A stretch of DNA of 13,352 nt from Thalassiosira profunda (Eukaryota > Bacillariophyta > Thalassiosirophyceae > Thalassiosirales > Thalassiosiraceae), in the NCBI GenBank assembly GCA_036939355.1, contig JALLAP010000389.1:1-13352 (forward strand). The letters are read 5' to 3'. This document shows, piece by piece, positions 7,083 to 13,352 of the stretch. Within the stretch, counting starts at the first letter, position 1, and every line of letters starts with the position of its first letter. The notes below the pieces were generated by a model, which was not told where the DNA came from, made no database searches, and was given only the letters and a program-made list of their open reading frames with translations. Position numbers and translations under genes: made by a program.

Positions 7083-7491
7083 CTGCAAAGAATGTTCTCC
7101 ACGACGCGTCCCCGCCTCGGTCTTCGCTCCGTTGGTATCCCCCCTACTGCTGTTTGTGGAAGCGGCGAGGCGCGGTAAAATTTACGACAAGATCGTGTAT
7201 TAGCATAATAACAAAACAGCCGTCGAGAGCATCGAATCACAACATATGGCAAAGCAGTTTGGAGCCGGAGGGGAGGGCGAACTGCAATCGGATGGGAACG
7301 CATCAAACTCAACTATCGACATCTGACGGCCAAAATGCGATATCATCCACCCAGCCGGGCGCAACGACACATACCGCGCTCCCCGCATCCCCCGAGGGCA
7401 CCGTCTCCGACGCACCGTTCGACTTGGACGACGCCGCCTTTCGTCCCTTGCGCGGCGCGGAGGGTTTTGTTTGTTGCCGCTTCAGGGGCAG

Positions 7492-7564
7492 GTCACGAGA
7501 GGTCACGCTCTCGCAAAGAAAGCAAGGCGTATCCGTGACTTCGAGGTCACGCTAGAAAGTCACG
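7492..7564. promoter_or_regulatory. Cluster of five GTCACG hexamers
   Basis: GTCACG occurs on the plus strand at 7492-7497, 7502-7507, 7546-7551 and 7559-7564. Its reverse complement CGTGAC is at 7534-7539, so there are five copies in 73 bases. The second copy is the loop of a perfect inverted repeat, CGAGAG (7496-7501) with CTCTCG (7508-7513). A repeated hexamer in both orientations in an intergenic region suggests binding sites for one transcription factor. It lies about 0.5 kb from either neighbour's start codon, so the target gene is unclear. Confidence 0.5.
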
Positions 7565-7590
7565 TTCGCCCTCCAGATTTAGTAGGGATT

Positions 7591-7610
7591 CCTCTCACGT
7601 AGCTGAGAGG
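7591..7610. repeat. Perfect inverted repeat, 7-base arms, 6-base loop
   Basis: CCTCTCA (7591-7597) and TGAGAGG (7604-7610) are exact reverse complements around CGTAGC. It lies 27 bases beyond the GTCACG cluster. Like the hairpin at 7496-7513 it has a 6-base loop and CTCTC/GAGAG arms, so the two may be related elements. Confidence 0.6.
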
Positions 7611-8059
7611 CCGCTTCCTTTTTGTTCTCCGAAAGCGCCGCGGGCACAGAGACATGAGCATTGATGTCCCGGCCGCCCCTACCAGCCGTGGTCGCCGCCA
7701 GCCATCGTTACAGTCGCCCACAGTGGAGAGTAGTGGGATCAGGGCCGGCGGAACGGCGAGGTCAAACGTCCGCCGCGATTAGCAGGGCGCGAGTGTCTGG
7801 TTACGAGGTAAAAAATCGTTCGGACTCTGCAGACGCATCAATCAAGACTTTGCGGTGATCCGGTGATCCCGTTGATTGCCGGGACCGCAACCCACCACAA
7901 CGCCTGCAATAGAGCGCCGGAGTGCCCTCGCTGGACGAGGGGCTCGCAGCTCGCAAACAGAGAATAGGCGCGAGCACACAGCTGGCGGGCTGAAGCATTC
8001 GACTCAGCGGCAGTGGACACAAGCAGAACAAATAGAGCAGACAGGCGACACCACTAAAA

Positions 8060-10514
8060 ATGGTGGATCCAGGCGGGGCAATTGCTCCGTTGCTTCCGAT
8101 GGGTGAGACGGTGACCGGACCCGGCAGCGTGGCGCCAAAGGCGGCAGTGCCTCTTGATGGCTGTGGCTGCAGGGATGTGACGAATGCTGCAGCTACTGAC
8201 AATCCAGATGTGATGGGTGCTGCTGGCGAGGATGGAGACAGCAAAGTGGGCGAGGGCAGAGCGAAGAGGGCATCCATTGATGTAAAGGATGGTGCAGGTG
8301 AGTTTCAGTTCTAGACAAACGGGTGCAGGGGAGCTTTGGTTATCTTGTTTTGCAGAGAAGTGCCCATTGCATTGAAACCAAAAATCGCAGCTCATTGCAA
8401 TTCACCTGTCCTTTGCTTCATGTCTCGCGCACAGATCATTCTGCCACTGCAGATCTGCATCAAACATGCGATGCGAGCGGTGCACCTCCCTCTCATCCCC
8501 GCACGGAGATGCGCCGGCCCACCGCCCCAGATCCCATGGCAGAAATGGATGGATCGAGCGTCGACGGGGAGGAGCCGGCCGTTGTCACGGACGAGTCCAG
8601 CGCGAGCTCCATGGATCAGAATGATGGCGTGGAAGAGCAGGACGACGGGGGCGTGCGGGGGTACGAGATTGTCATGCCGCAGTGTCGGATGAGCGAAGAG
8701 GATTGCAGCGTGGTCCCACCGAATACCAGCCTCGACGATCGAAAGGACGATTCGCTCTCGTCCGGAGAAGGCGGGAAGGACGGTCCGGCCCCGTCGGAGG
8801 ACACCGCCGTCATACCGTGCACTCCCGATGCTGCTGTTCCCCTCAATTCCCCAACGACCACTCTGGCGTCCGGGGACAAGAAGGCGGCGGCGCCGCTGCC
8901 TCCGCCGGGGCACGTCTACGCCCTGCGGGATATTGCCTGGCCCGGATGCAACCTCTGCAGCGAGGAGCGGGCCGAGGAAAGCTGCACCACGATTGGCGAC
9001 GGCGCAAGGAGCCAGCGCAACAACACCGGCAACAACGGTCATCATTTTTTGCCGAGGATCGTCACCTCGCAGGCGGTCCGGGCGTCCGAGGCGGTGCACA
9101 AACAGCTCGAGGCGGATACCGCGGGGACGGTGTTGTGTCGTCCCGACGGTCGCGGTGGCGTTGGCGCCGTGCACTTCCAGGCGGCCGACGTTTCTTCTCC
9201 ATTGCCGGAGGAGCCGGCAACAGAGGATCGGGAGCGCGCAAGGGAGCTGTCGATCGCCGCCATGCCCGCATCGTCGCTGATAAAGGAGATGGAACGGCTA
9301 TTGGAGGGGCAGTTTGGAACGAGGGTGCGATGCCCTTTCACTTGTGATGACGAAGAGGCGACCAGACCGGGCGTGGGCAAGCAGGTGGGCGAGAAGAAGC
9401 GACGGCGATGGAGATTCCTTCCCCCAAGGCTCGTGGGCTCCCTCAGGCATATGAGAAATAGAAAGGATAGAAAGAAGAAACGGTCCGAGGGCCGATCCCG
9501 ACACCATCCGCCCAGCATGGTCCTCGAAGCCGGAGGGGTTATCGACTGGGCCCAGAGCGACTTGGAGGATTGTCGGGCGTCGCCCGGCGGCTACTCGTAC
9601 GTGGTGACGTACACGGCCAACCGCAATGCCATTGCGTCTCCTGTGGGGCGCGCGGTGGGGCTGGGCGCGACGATTTTCGGGGACCGGGCCGTGATGGGGA
9701 ACCGGATCGACCCGGGTGAGTGGGTTTCTTTGGTACCAATCCTTGCTGGGTTTGCATTTGCAATTGTACACATCTCACGCACTCATGCCCTCTGCAATCA
9801 ACAGTCGACGAGGTCGTGCCCGTCTCCGCCTCCCTCGGGGTGTACATTTCCGAATCCGGCCTGAACGCCGCCGACTGCAAAACCATCATCGACGTGTCCG
9901 AGCGCTGCGCGGCAGACAGAGGCGGGTGGTCCTCGTACACCTACGCCAAGCAGACGCTGGGATGCCGGGAGGACGACCGGTTGGCCTTCGTGTGCGCCCG
10001 GCCCGTGATGACGGCGTGCGCGACCATTCGCAAGCACCTCGTGGAGGAGGGCCGAGAGGCGTGGCCGAGCGCGGCAGACAATGCAACAACAACTGGCCAG
10101 GGGCAGGGCGGGGAGAACGCCGCAACGACAAAGGCACCAACGGAGCTCGTCCTCGACGTGCGAGAGCCCCACGTGGTCAAGTACGACACCACCCGCGTCG
10201 AGCGGGGGAAGCTCGACCTGCACACCGACAAGTCCGTGTGGACGTTCCTCATTGCGCTGTCGGAGGGACGGGGCCAGGACTACCGCGGCGGCGGGACGTA
10301 CTTTCAGGCATTGAATTCGGTGGCGCACCTCCAGCGCGGGCAGATGCTGGTGTTTCGGGGGAGGCTACGGCACAGCGGGGTGAAGATTGGGGCCGGGTGT
10401 CGGTATTTGCTCGTTGGATTTCTCGTGCCCAAAGGAGGCGGAGGGACGGCGTCGAGGGTAGGAGGAGGAGCGGGCGGTGGGGTCAAGGCCTCGCCGGCGG
10501 AGATCCGTTGCTGA
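8060..10514 (+). CDS. Prolyl 4-hydroxylase-type 2-oxoglutarate/Fe(II) dioxygenase with long disordered N-terminus (three exons)
   Basis: The exons are 8060-8297, 8435-9715 and 9805-10514. Both junctions are phase 1 and the sum is exactly 742 codons plus stop. Residues 1-350 are low-complexity, acidic and Ser/Gly/Pro-rich, and probably disordered. Residues about 375-420 are strongly basic (KKRRRWRF, RKDRKKKRS), like a nuclear or nucleic-acid-binding signal. The catalytic domain spans about 510-720. It carries the iron triad His646-x-Asp648 (in LDLHTDKSVW) and His696 (in RLRHSG), plus Arg706 (GCRYLLVGFL) in the place of the basic residue that binds 2-oxoglutarate. Enzymes of this family hydroxylate prolyl or other residues using O2 and 2-oxoglutarate. 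No signal peptide is seen, so ER collagen-type activity is unlikely; a cytosolic or nuclear target is inferred. The first exon is supported by an ATG after an in-frame stop and by matching phase. If it is wrong, a start at 8521-8550 is the alternative. Confidence 0.83.
8298..8434 (+). other. Intron 1 of the prolyl 4-hydroxylase-type gene (137 bases, phase 1)
   Basis: The donor is GCAG|GTGAGT and the acceptor is CGCACAG|ATC. A second acceptor 18 bases further on (ACTGCAG|ATC, intron ending 8452) is also in phase and would drop six residues. Reading through from exon 1 stops after four codons. Confidence 0.65.
9716..9804 (+). other. Intron 2 of the prolyl 4-hydroxylase-type gene (89 bases, phase 1)
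   Basis: The donor is CCCGG|GTGAGT and the acceptor is ATCAACAG|TCG. It joins ...NRID-P to VDEVVPVSASLG in frame, linking the basic N-terminal region to the oxygenase domain. The two flanking long open frames are in different frames, so a splice is needed here. Confidence 0.85.
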
Positions 10515-10630
10515 TGGTCTATTGATTGATGACAGTCGGGGCTGCTGGTGCTCAAGAGGGCGCTATGTGTCGGAAGCTGGCAGACGACGTGGAATTCATT
10601 GGCTGCGATGTTTGCTATGTAAGGCATCAT

Positions 10631-12343
10631 TTATGGGGAACACAGGTCAATAAGGGTGGAAGCGCGTTCGGCGTCGTTTTGCCGCAGCCGGGCCTGCAGC
10701 TCGGCCTTCAGTCCCCCGGTCTGGAGCCCCCGCTTCTTCAATTCCTTTCGCAGTTTGTTCACGATCATCTTGTCATAGGCGTCGCTTGCTGCGTTCTCCC
10801 GATTTTCCTTCTCTGCCATAGCACTACAGCTCTTGCTCTTTGGTTTCGAAGCCGCCTTTTTCTCCGCACGTCCCTCCTGCAGCGTTTGCAGTCCGCTCGC
10901 AACTCCTGCTCCACACGGAGCCCCCTCGGTCCGACTCTGTTGCTCCTGGGCAGCCCGGATCTCTCGGCGAATGCTCGTGAGGTCAGCTCCCTTCTCAGCC
11001 AGTTTGCTCTCGAGAATTGTGACTGCCGTTCTGAGCTGGATGAGTTCCTCCTCGACCTTAACCTCGAGCTTATCGAGCCGCACATTGGTCGCTTCAGTCT
11101 TCGCAAGGGTCGCTTCAGACTTCTTCTCGAGCTCGTCGGTCTCTTTGGCTCGAGCTCGAGCCTCCTCCAAAAGCTTTGCTTCCGTGTCCATCAGATCTAC
11201 CAAATACTTTCGTTTCAGCTCCTCGAGTGCAGAGGCGCTGCGCGCTTTCTCCATCCTCCGCTCTGCTGCAAAGTCGCGCTCCAACTCCTTCGTCACCTTC
11301 ACACGCGCTGCCAGCTTGTCTTTCATTACAGCGATAGACTTTTGAGCGAGTTGGAGCTCCTCCGAATGCTTTGCCTCCATCTCCTTGACTGTTGCATCCC
11401 GTTTCTCCCGTTCCGCTGCGAGGTCGCCGTGCAACTTCTGGATGCGGTCAAATGCCCCAACTGTTGTTGACTCGACACAAGCGGTATCTGTCCAAATTCC
11501 CTCGTAGGCAGCACCACCCGAGGCCTTCGAGTACCGCCCCCATCCGCCATACAGTCCGTCCTTCCACTCTCCCATGTACACGTCGCCGGACCGGGAAAAC
11601 TCTACCACTCCCCAGCCATGCGGCTTGTCATTCTGAAACTCTCCCTCGTAGACGTTCCCGCTCGCGAACGTAATCTTCCCCTTCCTGAGCTTCTGGCCGT
11701 TCTCCCACCTGCCGCAATAACGGTCTCCGCCCGGGTAATAGAAGACGCCTTTTCCGTGCTTCTGGTCGTCCTGGTACTCTCCGTCGTAGGCTGCTCCATC
11801 CTTCCACGTGTAGATCCCTCGCCCGTTCCTCTTGCCGTTCACCCATTGTCCGTCGAAGACGTCGCCATTCGTGAATTTAAAGATCCCTTTTCCGTGCGGC
11901 ATGCCGTCCTTGACCTCGCCGTCGTAGACGCAACCGTTCCCGTATTTGAAGACGCCTTTTCCATGCGGCTTGCCATTCTTGACCGGGCCCTCGTAGACGT
12001 CGCCGTTGCCCCAGCGAATGGTCGACGAGTTCGGTTCGTCCGTCGTCCCGTCGAGAGAAATGTCATCTCGCGGAGCAGCACGCGGGGGCGTGATTAGGTC
12101 AACAGCTTCCAGTTGCGGCCTCCCATCGTCCCGAGCTGGGGATCGCACCACGCGCCCACCGGGGGCGAAGGCCCGCGACTTCTCCGCCGACAGCGTTTCA
12201 TTGGAGGCACCCCCCTCACCCTCCTGCTCCCCCACCTCTCCATCCTCCGGCTCGGCTCCAGCGAGGGCATCGTGTTGCTCGTGCGCGTCAGCTAAAGGAC
12301 AACGCCCATCGCCGCCCGCAAGGCGATCGCTCCTCCGAGGCAT
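10631..12343 (-). CDS. MORN-repeat, coiled-coil, SAP-domain protein
   Basis: A single exon of 570 residues starts at the ATG at 12343; the frame is open further up only with a TTG start. Residues 1-110 are polar and disordered. Residues about 112-285 hold seven full MORN repeats and one partial, each of about 23 residues on the pattern G-x-x-Y-x-G-x-(W/F/V)-x-N/D-G-x-x-H-G-x-G (for example NGDVYEGPVKNGKPHGKGVF). Residues about 297-472 are a long Glu/Lys/Ala-rich coiled coil. Residues about 524-558 match a SAP motif (NKLRKELKKRGLQTGGLKAE), which in other proteins binds AT-rich or scaffold DNA. MORN repeats usually bind membrane lipids or act as scaffolds and dimerise. A membrane-type scaffold joined to a DNA-binding-type tail is unusual, and the role cannot be told from sequence. 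No signal peptide or membrane segment is seen. Its 3' end is 116 bases from the convergent prolyl 4-hydroxylase-type gene. Confidence 0.92.
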   Translation of the reverse strand: MPRRSDRLAGGDGRCPLADAHEQHDALAGAEPEDGEVGEQEGEGGASNETLSAEKSRAFAPGGRVVRSPARDDGRPQLEAVDLITPPRAAPRDDISLDGTTDEPNSSTIRWGNGDVYEGPVKNGKPHGKGVFKYGNGCVYDGEVKDGMPHGKGIFKFTNGDVFDGQWVNGKRNGRGIYTWKDGAAYDGEYQDDQKHGKGVFYYPGGDRYCGRWENGQKLRKGKITFASGNVYEGEFQNDKPHGWGVVEFSRSGDVYMGEWKDGLYGGWGRYSKASGGAAYEGIWTDTACVESTTVGAFDRIQKLHGDLAAEREKRDATVKEMEAKHSEELQLAQKSIAVMKDKLAARVKVTKELERDFAAERRMEKARSASALEELKRKYLVDLMDTEAKLLEEARARAKETDELEKKSEATLAKTEATNVRLDKLEVKVEEELIQLRTAVTILESKLAEKGADLTSIRREIRAAQEQQSRTEGAPCGAGVASGLQTLQEGRAEKKAASKPKSKSCSAMAEKENRENAASDAYDKMIVNKLRKELKKRGLQTGGLKAELQARLRQNDAERASTLIDLCSP

Positions 12344-13352
12344 TCCGTTTGAGTGGCGAGCAGCCAAGAGGGGACCGAGCACATCTGCCGTTTTCAAACC
12401 GTTCCCATTTTCTTTTTGTAAATCCAAATAAATCTAGCATGCACATCGCACATCAAAGTGTTACTCATAGACCCCGCTTGTCAGCCCCATTGATCGGCAC
12501 CTCTCCGCTGATGGAGTTGCAGCTCGCAGGCAGCTGCTTTAAATTGTGCTGCACCCTCTGCGATGCCAGCCCAAGCCGCCGCCCAGAGGCTTCCGTCGCG
12601 GACTTGCGACTTGCGGTGGTTGCCGAGAGATGCCTGCCCCCCTGCCAATCATGGCCAGCGCGGAGACGGGTGTGCGCGCGCACTGGTGAAGGACATGGTT
12701 GGAGCCAACGTCGACGTCGGTGACGTGTGGGGGACGGTGTATCTATGTGTCGCCGGGGGCTGGCCGCGCGGCCTTTCCCGCCAAAAATGGGCATCAAGAT
12801 CAAGCGCCGCCGCACACCGCACACCCACAGCAAACCGACCTCTCCTCAGCCCAGCTACCAGCATGGCCTCGACGGCGCCGCCGGTAGGGCGCGTGGCCAG
12901 AATCCTTCTCGAAGGCCGCCCTGTTTCTCCTCGTTCGCCGTTCTCCCGGCGCGGTGGCCTCTACATGCAATGATGTGTTGAGTGATGTGTGGTGATGTGT
13001 CAGTGTGATGTGTGTGCAATCACATCCGGTCACCTCACCTCGCTGGACCGCCCACTTCCGCCGAAGAACATGGCTTCCTCCTGCCGCCTCCTTCTCTATG
13101 GGCCTTAACCGAAGGAAAATAACTGAGTTTCCTTTGATGCATGGTGGTTTGTTTTAGCACGTGTTGACAAGATGAATAGCTATCTAGCGGTTTGTCTGCG
13201 GCGTTGACCCATCAACCAAACTCAGCGCCAGATTTCTATCTGTGTCGGCACCGAAGAAGCGCAACATGTAGTGCAACTCGGGAGGCGAGCGATGGCACTT
13301 GGAGGGCCTCCTTACAATCGCAAAAGGTCCGATCGGCTGTTTCTCGGTTTCA
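12344..13352. other. Right-hand intergenic region, no confident gene
   Basis: About 1 kb lies upstream of the MORN gene. It should hold that gene's promoter. Open frames here are short, arginine- and proline-rich and without motifs. Two weak coding hints are described under findings: a possible spliced minus-strand start at 13071, and an open minus-strand frame at the right edge ending at a TAG at 13186-13184. A CACGTG core lies at 13158-13163. Confidence 0.4.
12971..13016. repeat. Imperfect GTGATGTGT tandem repeats
   Basis: GATGTGT occurs four times in 46 bases, three of them as GTGATGTGT, with spacers of 2 to 4 bases. This is a small degenerate minisatellite. On the minus strand it reads as CA-rich ACATCAC units, which could be a pyrimidine-type tract before an AG acceptor at 12961. 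Confidence 0.7.

Larger units (their letters stand above)
6947..8059. promoter_or_regulatory. Divergent intergenic region between the CXXC gene and the prolyl 4-hydroxylase-type gene
   Basis: This 1113-base region contains two short AT-rich patches, at about 7014-7039 and 7176-7220, in an otherwise GC-rich background. It also holds a candidate 5'-UTR intron, the GTCACG cluster at 7492-7564 and a hairpin at 7591-7610. Short ATG-started frames at 7246-7326 and 7292-7555 exist, but they have no recognisable motif. I see no confident gene. Confidence 0.45.

Noticed and set aside
7246..7555. Two short ATG-started plus-strand frames (7246-7326 and 7292-7555)
   Set aside because: They overlap in different frames, have no motif and no splice join that makes a longer product. 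The second runs through the GTCACG repeats.
7801..8277. 158-codon ATG-started minus-strand frame overlapping exon 1 of the oxygenase gene
   Set aside because: It looks like a protein with a hydrophobic part, but it is opposite a plus-strand exon with a good start, donor and matching phase. It shows no family motif.
8392..9174. 260-codon minus-strand frame opposite exon 2 of the oxygenase gene
   Set aside because: It has no recognisable domain and lies opposite an exon that splices in phase to a clear catalytic domain.
10526..11470. 314-codon plus-strand frame over the 3' half of the MORN gene
   Set aside because: Its Leu/Ser/Cys-rich text is what the antisense of a Glu/Lys coiled coil gives. 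The minus strand has clear coiled-coil and SAP coding.
1..13352. tRNA, rRNA, CRISPR array, transposon or viral gene
   Set aside because: I looked for tRNA B-box-like sequences, regularly spaced repeats, terminal inverted repeats, and transposase or reverse-transcriptase motifs on both strands and saw none.

Overview
This window looks like compact nuclear DNA from a photosynthetic eukaryote, most likely a stramenopile alga such as a centric diatom. It is GC-rich. Three genes are split by short GT-AG introns of about 89 to 155 bases. No operons or Shine-Dalgarno-led starts are seen. The chorismate mutase begins with a signal peptide followed by a GDA-YAP cleavage context, a variant of the ASAFAP plastid-import motif of red-lineage secondary plastids. 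The group assignment is inferred from these traits and from the protein style. A Thalassiosira-like genome is my best guess but is unproven.

Layout: seven genes alternate strictly in strand. (1) At the left edge, minus strand, lie the first 47 codons of a probable RTEL1/FANCJ-type helicase. (2) 604-1875, plus: a glutathione S-transferase-like protein with a long C-terminal extension. (3) 1901-3224, minus, two exons: a plastid-targeted AroQ-class chorismate mutase. (4) 4171-4827, plus: a small secreted, probably GPI-anchored protein of unknown function. (5) 4961-6946, minus, two exons: a protein with a CXXC zinc finger, an MBD-like segment and an unassigned, possibly SET-like C-terminal region. 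(6) 8060-10514, plus, three exons: a prolyl 4-hydroxylase-type 2-oxoglutarate/Fe(II) oxygenase with a long disordered N-terminus. (7) 10631-12343, minus: a MORN-repeat, coiled-coil, SAP-domain protein.

The three convergent junctions are very short (25, 133 and 116 bases), so 3' UTRs of opposite genes probably overlap. The divergent intergenic regions are longer (461, 946 and 1113 bases) and hold short direct and inverted repeats that are candidate regulatory sites. The clearest is a cluster of five GTCACG hexamers at 7492-7564. The right-hand kilobase has no confident gene. It holds a GTGATGTGT-type repeat and a weak candidate for a spliced minus-strand gene.

The genes do not form one pathway. 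They look like independent housekeeping and chromatin or signalling genes: aromatic amino-acid synthesis, redox/thiol chemistry, DNA reading and repair, protein hydroxylation and scaffolding. I found no mobile element, CRISPR array, tRNA, rRNA or viral gene. The most interesting items are the CXXC/MBD-like protein, whose intron falls inside the zinc finger and can be read through in frame, the MORN-coiled-coil-SAP fusion, and the GTCACG cluster.
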